Shown: in pieces, positions 15,868 through 25,370 of the stretch
How positions within the stretch are numbered: the stretch's first letter is position 1
How the letters are laid out: the number at the start of each line of letters is the position of its first letter
DNA from: Bacillota bacterium
Lineage (GTDB): Bacteria > Bacillota > Bacilli > Bacillales_A > Planococcaceae
Direction: 5' to 3'
Assembly (NCBI GenBank): GCA_023405135.1
Contig: JAEXYZ010000062.1
Span: 1-64,000, forward strand
Length of the DNA stretch: 64,000 nt
Translations under genes and position numbers: made by a program
Notes under the pieces: model-generated
The model's input: the letters and a program-made list of their open reading frames with translations, nothing else
The model's database searches: none
What the model was told of the DNA's origin: nothing

Positions 15868-16767
15868 ATGGGGATTACAATAGTAGGTGCTGGAGCAGTA
15901 GGGATGTTAATAGCTAGCTTTTTAGCTGAACAACATGAAAATGTAACACTTATTGTGCGACGTAAAGAACAGGCAACAGCACTTCAGAATTATGGCTTAG
16001 TGCGAAAAAATATTGATGGCTCCGTTAGTACTACTAAAGTACAAGTAGAGACTGATTTATCATCTATAAAAAAGGATTCTTTAGTCATTATAGCCGTTAA
16101 ATACGGTCAACTTAAACCGTTATATAAAACATTTCAAAACTTAAATGTTGAAACTCCTCTTCTGTTTTTGCAAAATGGCTTGTCCCATTTTGAGGAAGTG
16201 GTACAGCTACCTCAAAAAACAATTGCATTTGCTTCTTGTCAATTTGGTGCTGGAAAGGAAAATGATCATACTGTTGTTCATCGTGGACAAGGTGTCATAA
16301 AAATGGCTGTGGAAAGAGGAGACAAACAATTATATAGACAGTTATTAAGTTTAAATGAAAAACTTCAATTGGTATTTGAAGAAAATGCGGAACAAATGCT
16401 GTTTGAAAAAGCATTATTAAATTGTTTTATTAATCCGATTACTGCGATTGTACAGGTGAAAAATGGAGTGTTAATTGAAAATCAACATACATATCAGCTA
16501 CTTTCAAACCTATATAATGAGTTAATGGAGGCATTTCCAGAGAAGAAAGCTGATTTTTCATTTGAAGATGTTAAAAATTTATGTGTAAGAACAGCGACAA
16601 ATACTTCTTCTATGCTGTCAGATAGACTACAACAGCGACCAACCGAAGCAGATACAATAATAGGGGCAGTTTTGAAAAGCGCGGCAAAAAGAGGTAAAAA
16701 TTTGCCGACATTAAACACACTATATCATTTGCTGTTGGCATTAGAAGAGAGCGGTGAGAAGATGTGA
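15868..16767 (+). CDS. panE: 2-dehydropantoate 2-reductase
   Basis: 299 aa. It reduces ketopantoate to pantoate with NADPH in the pantothenate/CoA pathway. The Rossmann motif GAGAVGMLIASFLA is at residues about 5-18, RRKEQ follows, and VAVKYGQ-like AVKYGQL and LQNGLSHFE mark the active-site region. The C-terminal helical domain carries the lysine-containing LLNCFINPITA. It corresponds to B. subtilis ylbQ, located before bshC. The start is ATG 15868 with a weak purine-rich ribosome site. Its stop overlaps the GTG start of the next gene by 4 nt, so the two are translationally coupled. Confidence 0.88.
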   Translation: MGITIVGAGAVGMLIASFLAEQHENVTLIVRRKEQATALQNYGLVRKNIDGSVSTTKVQVETDLSSIKKDSLVIIAVKYGQLKPLYKTFQNLNVETPLLFLQNGLSHFEEVVQLPQKTIAFASCQFGAGKENDHTVVHRGQGVIKMAVERGDKQLYRQLLSLNEKLQLVFEENAEQMLFEKALLNCFINPITAIVQVKNGVLIENQHTYQLLSNLYNELMEAFPEKKADFSFEDVKNLCVRTATNTSSMLSDRLQQRPTEADTIIGAVLKSAAKRGKNLPTLNTLYHLLLALEESGEKM

Positions 16768-17156
16768 AACTTATCATACAATATTTAGTAAGCTTAATTA
16801 TTTGTTTCCCTATTATTCTGTTTATTATTACATATGCAATTTGTCATAAACGAAAAAAAAGTGCTGTAAAATGTTTTGGGTGTGCAGCGGATGTCACAAC
16901 GTTCGTTCTACTATTCTCTGTACCTCTTTCTATCTCTAGTTTGTGGGGAATGAATTTCAATTTAATTGTATTTGTCATTGAAATTGTCATTGCAATTATT
17001 TTTACATACATAGATTGGCGCAATAAAAAAGAAATTGAAATATTGCCACTGTTAAAAAAGGTTTGGAGATTGTATTTTATTTTATTAACCATCGCCTATA
17101 TTGTCATATGGATTGTTGGGTTGATTCAAAGTATAATTGAGTACGTTGTCATTTAA
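16764..17156 (+). CDS. DUF3397 family membrane protein
   Basis: 130 aa with four hydrophobic segments (about residues 5-25, 43-60, 66-85 and 102-125) joined by short basic loops. It matches the DUF3397 pattern found between panE and bshC in many Bacillales. Its function is unknown to me. The GTG start overlaps the panE stop (ATGTGA), so it is probably translated by coupling to panE. It should be an integral inner-membrane protein with the RKKSAVK loop on the cytoplasmic side. Confidence 0.72.
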   Translation: MKLIIQYLVSLIICFPIILFIITYAICHKRKKSAVKCFGCAADVTTFVLLFSVPLSISSLWGMNFNLIVFVIEIVIAIIFTYIDWRNKKEIEILPLLKKVWRLYFILLTIAYIVIWIVGLIQSIIEYVVI

Positions 17157-17283
17157 ATGAAGCATTTTCTTTTGAAGTGTAAGTAGGAACGTTTACAATA
17201 TAGAAAGTGAATCAATTTATATAAACAAAAGATAGAAAACGAACAACTTTTGAAACTGTTCATAGAGTAGAGGAGATTTTTTT

Positions 17284-18900
17284 ATGAAGCTAGAACAGGT
17301 ACAATTACCAGTTAGCAATCAATTACTTTTTGATTATTGGTCAGGTAGTGAAAAGCTACACCCTTTTTATCAATACGAATTTAATGATCAGTCTTTTATC
17401 ACTCGATTTAATTATTTGAAAAATCGATATACGAACAATGAAAAGTTAAGTGAAATCATTCGTTCCTATATGGAGCCTTTAGGTATTTCGGAAAAGGCAG
17501 AAGAAAATTTAATGTGTCTTGAAAAAGGTGCAGTTGCTGTTGTAGGTGGTCAACAAGCAGGAATTTTAACTGGTCCATTATATTCTGTTCATAAAGCGAT
17601 TTCGGTTATTTTACTAGCTAAGGAGCAAAGTGAAAAGCTTGGGGAAAAAGTAGTACCACTTTTTTGGATAGCTGGAGAAGACCATGACTTAGAGGAAATA
17701 AATCATACTTATACAATTCACAATGGAATTCCCAAAAAGCAAGTGTATGAAAAGCGATCTTCTAAAAAAACAATGGCTTCTGCAACTATAATTCAAAAGG
17801 ATGAATTAATTAAATTAATAGAATCTATTTTTAATGATTATGGTGAGACTGAATATACCCAAGATCTTTTTAAATTAGTTTTACAGCAAATTGAGCAAAG
17901 TGATACATTTACAGATTTTTTTGCTCGTATTATGAATCAGTTATTTAAAAATGAAGGTTTATTAATGATTGATGCTGCATTTACACCATTCCGAAAATAT
18001 GAATCATCATTTTTTGTGAAAATAATCGAACATAACGAAGAGTTATCTAAAGTTGTCGTAGAGAAGGAACAATTATTAAATAAAACTGGTTATGGTACAC
18101 CGATTGCTGCAACAATAGAAAATGCAAATCTATTTTATGTTCAAGATGGTGAGCGATTTTTATTAGAAAGAACTGCAACGGGCTATCAAAATTCAAGTGG
18201 CCTAGTTAAATTTACGAAAGAGCAGCTATTAGAAATTGCAATAACTAGTCCTGAAAATTTAAGTAATAATGTTGTAACTCGCCCTTTAATGCAAGAAATG
18301 ACGATTCCGGTACTAGCTTTTGTTGGTGGACCTGGAGAATTAGCGTATTGGGCAACGTTAAAGGATGCATTTGAGCTACTTGATTTACAAATGCCAATAC
18401 TTGCTCCTCGTCTTAATATTACACTGCTTACAAGAAAAGTGGATCAACTGCTTTCTGATTACGAGTTAACTATACCTCAAGTAATAGATGGAAGTGCACA
18501 ATCTTTGAAAGAACAATTTATAGATAGTGTACAAGATGTTGAAGCTAAAAATCATATTGCTAAAATTAAAGATATATTAAATGAGCAGTACGAAAAACTA
18601 GCGGTTCATTTAACTGAACAACAGATTAAGTTACACCCACTTTTAGATAAAAATAAAAAATACCACCAGATGCAATTAGACTATTTAAACAAAAAAATAG
18701 AGCAAGAAATTTTAATTAAACATGACAAAACAATAGGTCAATTTAATTTGCTCAAATCTGAAATCTACCCTAATGACAATCTTCAAGAACGAGTTTATAA
18801 TCCGTTCCAATACTTAAATGTTTATGGAACGGATCTAATTAAAGATTTATGTGCATTGCCTTTTACAATTGCCAATACACATTATGCGGTACGATTGTAA
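17284..18900 (+). CDS. bshC: Bacillithiol biosynthesis cysteine-adding enzyme BshC
   Basis: 538 aa, the usual length of BshC, the last enzyme of bacillithiol synthesis, which joins cysteine to glucosaminyl-malate. Conserved stretches include VVGGQQAGILTGPLYSVHK (about 82-100), FWIAGEDHDLEEINHT (about 128-143), FVGGPGELAYWATLKDAFE, and the C-terminal ERVYNPFQYLNVYG. A long helix of about 60 residues near 430-490 forms the known coiled coil. It corresponds to B. subtilis yllA, directly before mraZ. AGAGGAG lies before the ATG. Confidence 0.94.
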   Translation: MKLEQVQLPVSNQLLFDYWSGSEKLHPFYQYEFNDQSFITRFNYLKNRYTNNEKLSEIIRSYMEPLGISEKAEENLMCLEKGAVAVVGGQQAGILTGPLYSVHKAISVILLAKEQSEKLGEKVVPLFWIAGEDHDLEEINHTYTIHNGIPKKQVYEKRSSKKTMASATIIQKDELIKLIESIFNDYGETEYTQDLFKLVLQQIEQSDTFTDFFARIMNQLFKNEGLLMIDAAFTPFRKYESSFFVKIIEHNEELSKVVVEKEQLLNKTGYGTPIAATIENANLFYVQDGERFLLERTATGYQNSSGLVKFTKEQLLEIAITSPENLSNNVVTRPLMQEMTIPVLAFVGGPGELAYWATLKDAFELLDLQMPILAPRLNITLLTRKVDQLLSDYELTIPQVIDGSAQSLKEQFIDSVQDVEAKNHIAKIKDILNEQYEKLAVHLTEQQIKLHPLLDKNKKYHQMQLDYLNKKIEQEILIKHDKTIGQFNLLKSEIYPNDNLQERVYNPFQYLNVYGTDLIKDLCALPFTIANTHYAVRL

Positions 18901-18933
18901 TGTTTGTGAAAAGATAGACAGTTTTCTGTAATA

Positions 18934-18978
18934 AAAATGTTCATCATTTTAGACTTTTTGTCCTAAAATGGACATTTT
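18934..18978 (+). other. Imperfect hairpin between bshC and its terminator
   Basis: AAAATGT (18934-18940) pairs with ACATTTT (18972-18978), and CATTTTAG (18945-18952) pairs with CTAAAATG (18963-18970). The loop is centred on TTTTT. No T-run follows, so it is probably an RNA structure upstream of the true terminator at 18985. Confidence 0.4.
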
Positions 18979-18984
18979 GTATAA

Positions 18985-19026
18985 AAAGAGGTCGTCTCAA
19001 AGACATATGAGACGACCTCTTTTTTG
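18985..19026 (+). terminator. Intrinsic terminator after bshC
   Basis: A 15-bp perfect stem (AAAGAGGTCGTCTCA and its complement at 19008-19022) is followed by a T-run. It separates the ylb-type genes from the dcw cluster. Confidence 0.88.
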
Positions 19027-19108
19027 TGTCTATTTTAATGGGTGGGGATGTTGCAAAAAGTACTATATACACAATTTGTTAAAAGTTAATAACAATCTCT
19101 TTAAAAAT

Positions 19109-19133
19109 GTGGAGGAAAGTGGGGGATTGTGGT
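19109..19133 (+). promoter_or_regulatory. MraZ operator: three GTGG repeats with 10-bp period
   Basis: GTGG occurs at 19109, 19119 and 19129, exactly one helical turn apart, 30-54 nt upstream of mraZ. MraZ proteins are known to bind such TGG-type direct repeats before their own gene. Autoregulation of the dcw operon is therefore expected. The promoter hexamers themselves are not clear. Confidence 0.8.
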
Positions 19134-19162
19134 ACATTATTTACTAAAGTGGGGTGAGTAGC

Positions 19163-19594
19163 ATGTTCATGGGAGAATATCAACATTCCGTTGATGCAAA
19201 AGGACGACTAATTATACCTTCTAAATTTCGAGAAGAATTAGGTACAACTTTTGTAATTACACGCGGACTTGATAACTGCCTATTTGGATATCCTATGGAT
19301 GAATGGCGAAAACTCGAAGAAAAATTAAAGGAATTACCTATGACGAAAAAGGATGCGCGTGCATTTGCAAGGTTTTTCTTTTCAGGGGCAACTGAAGTTG
19401 AAATTGATAAGCAAGGAAGAATTAATATCCCATCAACGCTTGCTACTTACGCAAAGCTTGAAAAAGAATGTGTAGTGCTAGGTGTTTCAAGTAAAATTGA
19501 AATTTGGGCAAAAGATGCTTGGGAATCATATTTCAATGATGCAGAGGAATCCTTTAATGAAATTGCAGAAAATTTAATAGGCTTTGACTTCTAG
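19163..19594 (+). CDS. mraZ: Transcriptional regulator MraZ
   Basis: 143 aa, the first gene of the dcw cluster. Two tandem AbrB-like units each carry the DxxxR-type signature: DAKGRLIIPSKFRE (about 11-24) and DKQGRINIPSTLA (about 82-94). MraZ forms ring-shaped oligomers on DNA and regulates its own operon. The repeats at 19109-19133 are its likely target. The ATG at 19163 follows GGGGTGAG and gives the family start MFMGEYQHS; the GTG at 19154 is part of that ribosome site. Confidence 0.95.
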   Translation: MFMGEYQHSVDAKGRLIIPSKFREELGTTFVITRGLDNCLFGYPMDEWRKLEEKLKELPMTKKDARAFARFFFSGATEVEIDKQGRINIPSTLATYAKLEKECVVLGVSSKIEIWAKDAWESYFNDAEESFNEIAENLIGFDF

Positions 19595-19627
19595 AAAAGT
19601 CGCGCGCCAAGAAGGAGTAATGGTTAA

Positions 19628-20578
19628 ATGTTCGATCATACAACCGTACTATTGAAAGAAACTGTTGATGGATTGAGCATCAATCCTGATGGAATATATG
19701 TAGATTGTACGTTAGGTGGCGCAGGCCATAGTGAATACTTAGTACAACAATTATCATCCAGAGGGAAGCTAATTTGTTTCGATCAAGATATGACGGCGAT
19801 AGAAAATGCAAAAGTTCGTTTAGGAAATTACCTAGATCGCGTAACATTTGTTCATTCTAATTTCCGTTATATAAAAGAGGAACTTCAGAAATTGAATATT
19901 GAGAAAATTGATGGCATTCTGTATGACTTAGGTGTTTCTTCACCCCAATTAGATATGCCTGAGCGCGGTTTTAGTTATCATCATGATGCACCATTAGATA
20001 TGCGTATGGATCAAACTTCGGATATTTCTGCATTTCATGTAGTAAATGAATGGCCTTATGAAGATTTGGTTCGAATTTTCTTCCGTTATGGCGAAGAAAA
20101 ATTTTCAAAACAAATTGCCCGCAAAATCGAGGAAGCAAGAAAAAAGGCCCCAATTGAAACAACTGGGGAGCTTGTAGAATTGATTAAAGAAGGGATTCCA
20201 GCACCAGCTCGAAGAAAAGGTGGCCATCCTGCAAAAAGAGTGTTTCAAGCAATTCGAATTGCAGTAAATGATGAACTTGGAGCAGCTGAGGATTCATTAG
20301 TGGATGCAATTGATTTACTTAAGGTAGGAGGAAGGATTAGTGTTATTACTTTCCATTCATTAGAAGATCGATTAACGAAATCAATCTTTAAAGAAGCTTC
20401 CTCAATGCCTGATTTACCTCCAGGATTACCTGTAATTCCGGATGAATATAAACCGACATTAAAGTTAGTTACTAGAAAACCAATTCTTCCATCAGAAGAA
20501 GAATTACAAGAAAACAATCGTTCACGGTCAGCAAAGCTTCGTATTGCTGAAAAAATAAATGACAAAGGGCGTGGGTAA
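19628..20578 (+). CDS. rsmH: 16S rRNA (cytosine1402-N4)-methyltransferase RsmH
   Basis: 316 aa. RsmH (MraW) methylates N4 of C1402 in the ribosomal P site. It starts FDHTTVLLKETVDGL, with the SAM-binding stretch VDCTLGGAGHSEYLV (about 24-38), DQD, YDLGVSSPQLD (about 99-109), FSYHHDAPLDMRMD and the C-terminal VISFHS-like VITFHSLEDR. AAGAAGGAG precedes the ATG. Its stop codon abuts the ftsL ATG with no gap, as in most dcw operons. Confidence 0.95.
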   Translation: MFDHTTVLLKETVDGLSINPDGIYVDCTLGGAGHSEYLVQQLSSRGKLICFDQDMTAIENAKVRLGNYLDRVTFVHSNFRYIKEELQKLNIEKIDGILYDLGVSSPQLDMPERGFSYHHDAPLDMRMDQTSDISAFHVVNEWPYEDLVRIFFRYGEEKFSKQIARKIEEARKKAPIETTGELVELIKEGIPAPARRKGGHPAKRVFQAIRIAVNDELGAAEDSLVDAIDLLKVGGRISVITFHSLEDRLTKSIFKEASSMPDLPPGLPVIPDEYKPTLKLVTRKPILPSEEELQENNRSRSAKLRIAEKINDKGRG

Positions 20579-20950
20579 ATGGCAGTTCGTGTTAGGCAAT
20601 ATTCATATGTTCAACAGCCTGTAGTTCCGGAACAGCAACAACCCTCTATAAAACAAAATAGTGATAAAAAGAAAAAAATTATTACTGCAAAAGAAAAGCT
20701 AATATATATTGCTTTTATTGTCCTAGTTGCCGTGCTTGCTGTTTCAATACTACATAAGCAAAGTTCGATTCAGCAGACAACGATGGAAATTCAAAAAATC
20801 GAATCGGAAATTGCTGAAACTGAAAAGCAAAATGTTGATTTAAAGGTACAAGTAAGTGAGTTATCAACGTATGAAAGAATTTGGGAAAAAGCAAAAGCAC
20901 TCGGTTTAACTCTTAATGAGAAGAATGTAAAGGTAGTGCCGGGAGAATGA
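20579..20950 (+). CDS. ftsL: Cell division protein FtsL
   Basis: 123 aa bitopic membrane protein. A basic cytoplasmic tail (about 1-42) with KKKKIITAKEKL is followed by one membrane helix (about 43-60) and an extracellular leucine-zipper coiled coil (about 65-105). FtsL joins DivIB and DivIC in the divisome complex that activates septal wall synthesis. Sequence conservation is low in this family, so the call rests on topology, length and position between rsmH and pbpB. It overlaps pbpB by 4 nt (ATGA). Confidence 0.88.
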   Translation: MAVRVRQYSYVQQPVVPEQQQPSIKQNSDKKKKIITAKEKLIYIAFIVLVAVLAVSILHKQSSIQQTTMEIQKIESEIAETEKQNVDLKVQVSELSTYERIWEKAKALGLTLNEKNVKVVPGE

Positions 20951-23166
20951 AAAAGAAGACATTTCGATTCCAATGGGGAGCCTTTCTAATGTTATTACTA
21001 TATGGAGGGCTCTTTTTTGCATTATTTATTCGGATATTTTACATTCAAGCGACAGGTGAAGTGGCTGGCCAACAATTAGAAGCAAAAGCAGCCGCACTTT
21101 ATGAAAAAGAAGCGGTATTAACAGCAGAACGCGGAAAAATCAAAGACCGAAATGGAAATATTATCGCAGAGGATACATTAAGCTATCGACTTATTGCAGT
21201 AGTTAATCCAAAGGCAACAACGGATTCGAAACGTCCTAAACATGTTACTGATCCTGAGAAAACTGCAAAAATACTAGCTCAATATATTCCGATGGATGAA
21301 TCAGAAATTTATAAGAACTTAACGAAAAGGTTAAGTGATGGTAGACAGCCATACCAGGTAGAGTTTGGCGTTGCAGGGCGTAGTATAAGTCATGAAACGA
21401 TGAACGCTATTAAAGAAGAAAAGCTACCTGGAATTATATTTGCAAGTGACACAAAACGATACTATCCTAATGGGCCATTTGCATCTCACTTAATCGGTTT
21501 TGCTCTTAAAGAACAACAAGATAATGGTGATTTTAAAACAGTTGGGAAAATGGGATTAGAGTATATATACAATAAAGACCTAACTGGTAAAAATGGATCC
21601 ATTCAATATGAAAGTGATATTTTCGGATATTTACTTCCAAACAGCGAAAAAATGGTGAAGCCTGCTGTAAATGGTCGAGATATTTATTTAACAATAGATA
21701 AAACCATTCAAAACTTTTTAGAAGAATCAATGACAGAGGTTTATAAAGAATATAATCCAGAATCAATGGTTGCAGTTGTTGCTAATCCTAAAACTGGTGA
21801 AATATTGGCGATGACACAACGTCCAACATTTGATCCTGATACACGAGAAGGGTTAAAAGATAACTGGTTGAATGAGGTGACCGAGAAAGTAATGGAGCCA
21901 GGTTCAACAATGAAAACATTTACTTTAGCAACTGCGATTGAAACTGGTAATTGGAACCCCAATGCATATTTCCGTTCGGGTAGCTACACGATTCTAGATA
22001 GAACAATTCGTGACCATAATTTAGTAGGATGGGGTAGCATTACTTATTTAGAAGGATTCCAACGCTCAGCCAATACAGCGATGGCAAATTTACTAGAACA
22101 AATCGGTGATGAAACTTTTGTTGAATATATAAAGAAATTTGGATTTGGAGAAAAAACTGGCATTGATTTACCTGGAGAAGTAACAGGTACACTTTTAACA
22201 AAATATCCAATTAACAGAGTAACAACAACCTTTGGTCAAGGTACCACTGTTACTCCTATCCAACTTGTACAAGCTATGACCGCCATTGCAAATGATGGTC
22301 AAATGATGCAACCATATATAATAGATAAGATTATAGATTCCAATACTGGTGAAATAATAGAAGAAAGTGAACCTGTCGTGAAGGGTAAACCTATTTCTGC
22401 TAAAACTGCTACACAAGTAAGAGAAATTTTAGCTTCTACGGTTACTTCAGAAGCAGGAACAGCTCGCAGATTCGCTATTGATGGTTATGAAGTTGGTGGG
22501 AAAACAGGTACTGCTCAAATTGCGCGATCTGGTGGTGGTTATTTAGCAGGAAAAAATAATTACCTTTATTCATTTTTAGGACTAGCACCAATTGATGATC
22601 CACAACTTATTGTTTACGTTGCAGTAAAGCAACCGAAATTGTCCGCAACTGAGGTTGGTTCAGAACCAGTTGCTAAAGTGTTCACTTCTGTTGTACAAAA
22701 CAGTTTGAAATATTTAAATATAAAACCAGAAGATGTGGCAGAGGTAAAAACTGCGAAAATGAATGACTATATCGGTCAAAGTGTGGAAAATGTTCAAGTT
22801 GAGCTTACAAACGAAGGTTTAAAACCAATTGTAATTGGTGAAGGTGGACAAATAATAGATCAATATCCACAAGCCGGTCTTCCAATTACAAAAGGAAGTT
22901 TAGTATTCCTTAAAACGGAAGGAGCAATTACGATTCCGTCATTTGAAAATTGGTCTCTACGAAATATTTTAGTATATAAGATGTTGTCAGGTTTATCCAT
23001 TGAAATCGTTGGAGAAGGGTATGTTGAAAGTCAAAGTGTTTCTGCTAATACAACAATAGTTGATTCTTCGCCAATCGTTGTTAAACTGAAAACACCTGAA
23101 GAGATGTATACACAAATAATAGAAGAACAAGCAACTGAAGAAAGTGAGATTTTACCACAAGATTAG
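20947..23166 (+). CDS. pbpB: Penicillin-binding protein 2B (FtsI-type septal transpeptidase)
   Basis: 739 aa class B high-molecular-weight PBP that cross-links septal peptidoglycan. It has an N-terminal membrane anchor (about 11-31), the dimerisation domain with ERGKIKDRNGNIIAED, and a transpeptidase domain with STMK (Ser about 320), SAN (about 374-376) and KTGT (about 519-522). Two PASTA domains occupy about 605-725. The order rsmH-ftsL-pbpB-spoVD matches B. subtilis. The start overlaps the ftsL stop, so coupled translation is likely. Confidence 0.95.
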   Translation: MKKKTFRFQWGAFLMLLLYGGLFFALFIRIFYIQATGEVAGQQLEAKAAALYEKEAVLTAERGKIKDRNGNIIAEDTLSYRLIAVVNPKATTDSKRPKHVTDPEKTAKILAQYIPMDESEIYKNLTKRLSDGRQPYQVEFGVAGRSISHETMNAIKEEKLPGIIFASDTKRYYPNGPFASHLIGFALKEQQDNGDFKTVGKMGLEYIYNKDLTGKNGSIQYESDIFGYLLPNSEKMVKPAVNGRDIYLTIDKTIQNFLEESMTEVYKEYNPESMVAVVANPKTGEILAMTQRPTFDPDTREGLKDNWLNEVTEKVMEPGSTMKTFTLATAIETGNWNPNAYFRSGSYTILDRTIRDHNLVGWGSITYLEGFQRSANTAMANLLEQIGDETFVEYIKKFGFGEKTGIDLPGEVTGTLLTKYPINRVTTTFGQGTTVTPIQLVQAMTAIANDGQMMQPYIIDKIIDSNTGEIIEESEPVVKGKPISAKTATQVREILASTVTSEAGTARRFAIDGYEVGGKTGTAQIARSGGGYLAGKNNYLYSFLGLAPIDDPQLIVYVAVKQPKLSATEVGSEPVAKVFTSVVQNSLKYLNIKPEDVAEVKTAKMNDYIGQSVENVQVELTNEGLKPIVIGEGGQIIDQYPQAGLPITKGSLVFLKTEGAITIPSFENWSLRNILVYKMLSGLSIEIVGEGYVESQSVSANTTIVDSSPIVVKLKTPEEMYTQIIEEQATEESEILPQD

Positions 23167-23231
23167 TAGAAAGCGTTCGAATAGAAGTCAACTTCAATAC
23201 ATACTTTGTTAAAAACGAGGTGTGAATAAAA

Positions 23232-25154
23232 ATGAAGTGGATTTCTACCATTTCAAAAAATCGCTTAAAACTAATTGTTTATGGTTTTATTCTTTTTGGA
23301 ATTGCTGTTGTCATTCGATTATTTTATGTCCAAGTCATTCAACATGATGAATTAACCGAGCTTGCAAAAGAAAACTGGGATCGAGAAATCCCATTTGCAT
23401 CAGAGCGTGGAGAAATTATTGATCGTAACGGTGAAGTTCTTGTTACAAATAAGCTAGCACCTACACTTTATTTTATGCCTGCTCAAAACGATAATATTGA
23501 ACAAGCTGCAAAACAAATTGCATCTGTATTAAAAATTGATGAACAAAAGCTTTATAAGAAAATGAATTCAAAAGATTATCTAGTAAAGCTTGCACCAGAA
23601 GCGAAAAATATTACGTATGAACAAGCTGTACAAATTCAAGGTCTTAAAATTGATGGTTTATACAGTGGTGTCGATTATGTACGACATTATCCATATGGAG
23701 ATTTATTATCTAGGTTTATAGGATTTACTGGCTATGATACGCAAGGCTTGGCAGGAATCGAATATCAATATAACAAGTTTCTTACATCAAGGGCAGCAGC
23801 AATTCGACTTTTCACAGATGCGAAAGGTAATTCTCTACCTCATGTTGATGACGAATGGCGTGAAGGCGATCAAGGTGCAACAGTTGAATTGACAATTGAT
23901 TTAGAAGTTCAACAAGTTGTAGAAAGAGAATTGTCACAGGCAATGAAAAAATATGATGCTGACCAAGCGTTAGCTATTGCGATGAATGTAAATACTGGTG
24001 AGATATTAGCTCTTTCTTCGTATCCTACATATGATCCATCAAAATTTGAAGAAGTAGATTCTTCAATCTATAATCGGAATTTGCCGGTTTGGATGACATA
24101 TGAGCCTGGTTCAACCTTTAAAATTATTACGTTAAGTGCTGCTTTAGAAGAAGGTGTTGTTGATCTCGAAAAGGATACATTTTACGACAAAGGTTATACA
24201 ATTGTTGAGGGAGCTAGACTTCGTTGTTGGAAACGTTCGGGGCATGGCAGTGAGACATTTTTGCAAGTAGTAGAGAATTCATGTAACCCTGGATTTATTG
24301 AGCTTGGACAACGTGTTGGTTCAACAAAGCTACTCAAATATATTAAAGATTTCGGATTTGGTGAAACTACAGGTTCAAATATTGCTGGTGAAGCTTCAGG
24401 GATTTTGTTCTCTGAAAAGTCATTTGGTCCTGTTGAGCACGCTACGACGTCATTTGGTCAAGGAATTGCAGTCACTCCTATTCAGCAAGTTCAAGCAGTA
24501 GCAGCAGCAGTAAATGGTGGGAAATTGTACACACCTTATGTTGTATCGAAGGTATATGATTCAGGGACTGGTAAAACAATTGTAGAAAATAAACCAGATT
24601 TAAAACGCACTGTAATTAGCGAAGAAACATCTAAAGAAGTACGTCATGCGCTTGAATCAGTTGTAGCAAATGGATCTGGTCGCCAAGCATACCGAGATGG
24701 TTTAAGAATTGGTGGGAAAACTGGAACAGCTCAAAAAGTAGAAAATGGTCGTTATAAACAAGGAGACTATATCGTATCATTTATCGGATTTGCCCCTGCT
24801 GATAATCCTGAAATTGTTGTTTATGTAGCAATTGATCACCCGAAAAGCTCTGTAGTTTTTGGTAGTACGATAGCAGCTCCAATTGTCGGTCAAATAATTG
24901 AAGACATTGCACCTAAGGTAGGAATAGAAGTAAATCGTAAAGGTCAATTGGAGAAACAGTATCGATGGGGAGATCCAATCACAGATCGTGTTCCAAATTT
25001 AGTAGGTTACGAAAAATCTGAAGTAATGCAATTGCAGTATCCATATAAAATTCAATGGCATGGTGAAGGAAATGTAGTAACGGCTCAATTACCAGAAGCA
25101 GATAATATTATTCAACAAGATGGCACCATTCATCTTTATTTAGAAAAAAACTAA
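23232..25154 (+). CDS. spoVD: Stage V sporulation protein D (SpoVD), class B PBP
   Basis: 640 aa, close to the length of B. subtilis SpoVD, a PBP needed for spore cortex peptidoglycan and partner of SpoVE. It has an N-terminal anchor (about 11-32), ERGEIIDRNGEVL, a transpeptidase domain with STFK (Ser about 294), SCN (about 350-352) and KTGT (about 496-499), and a single C-terminal PASTA domain (about 580-640). The SCN motif includes the cysteine known to make SpoVD redox-sensitive in B. subtilis. AACGAGGTG lies before the ATG. The next gene in B. subtilis would be murE, which is absent here. Confidence 0.92.
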   Translation: MKWISTISKNRLKLIVYGFILFGIAVVIRLFYVQVIQHDELTELAKENWDREIPFASERGEIIDRNGEVLVTNKLAPTLYFMPAQNDNIEQAAKQIASVLKIDEQKLYKKMNSKDYLVKLAPEAKNITYEQAVQIQGLKIDGLYSGVDYVRHYPYGDLLSRFIGFTGYDTQGLAGIEYQYNKFLTSRAAAIRLFTDAKGNSLPHVDDEWREGDQGATVELTIDLEVQQVVERELSQAMKKYDADQALAIAMNVNTGEILALSSYPTYDPSKFEEVDSSIYNRNLPVWMTYEPGSTFKIITLSAALEEGVVDLEKDTFYDKGYTIVEGARLRCWKRSGHGSETFLQVVENSCNPGFIELGQRVGSTKLLKYIKDFGFGETTGSNIAGEASGILFSEKSFGPVEHATTSFGQGIAVTPIQQVQAVAAAVNGGKLYTPYVVSKVYDSGTGKTIVENKPDLKRTVISEETSKEVRHALESVVANGSGRQAYRDGLRIGGKTGTAQKVENGRYKQGDYIVSFIGFAPADNPEIVVYVAIDHPKSSVVFGSTIAAPIVGQIIEDIAPKVGIEVNRKGQLEKQYRWGDPITDRVPNLVGYEKSEVMQLQYPYKIQWHGEGNVVTAQLPEADNIIQQDGTIHLYLEKN

Positions 25155-25280
25155 CTTTTAAATTTCTTTAAAAATGATTTGAAAACAACTATTATAAATG
25201 ATGAATCATTTAGAAAAACAAATATATAGAAAAGCGGAGTGTGTTTGTTTAGCCGGCGTCGGCGAGAGCGCCACGTGGGG

Positions 25281-25370
25281 TGCTCCTGCGGTTACTCGTC
25301 GCAAAAAACATCTGCTCCTGCGGTTACTCGTCGCAAAAAACATCTGCTCCTGCGGTTACTCGTCGCAAAG
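25281..25370 (+). repeat. GC-rich 32-bp tandem repeat (2.8 units) between spoVD and mraY
   Basis: The unit begins TGCTCCTGCGGTTACTCGTC and ends GCAAAAAACATC. Copies start at 25281, 25313 and 25345; the first two are identical over all 32 bp and the third is truncated after 24 matching bases. The repeat and the GC-rich left flank (25250-25280) stand out from the AT-rich surroundings. There are no spacers, so it is not a CRISPR array. Two short overlapping frames here are artefacts of the repeat. The 307-bp gap holds nothing else recognisable apart from the mraY ribosome site. Confidence 0.85.

Noticed and set aside
25281..25370. Possible CRISPR array
   Set aside because: The 32-bp units abut each other without spacers, and no cas gene is near.
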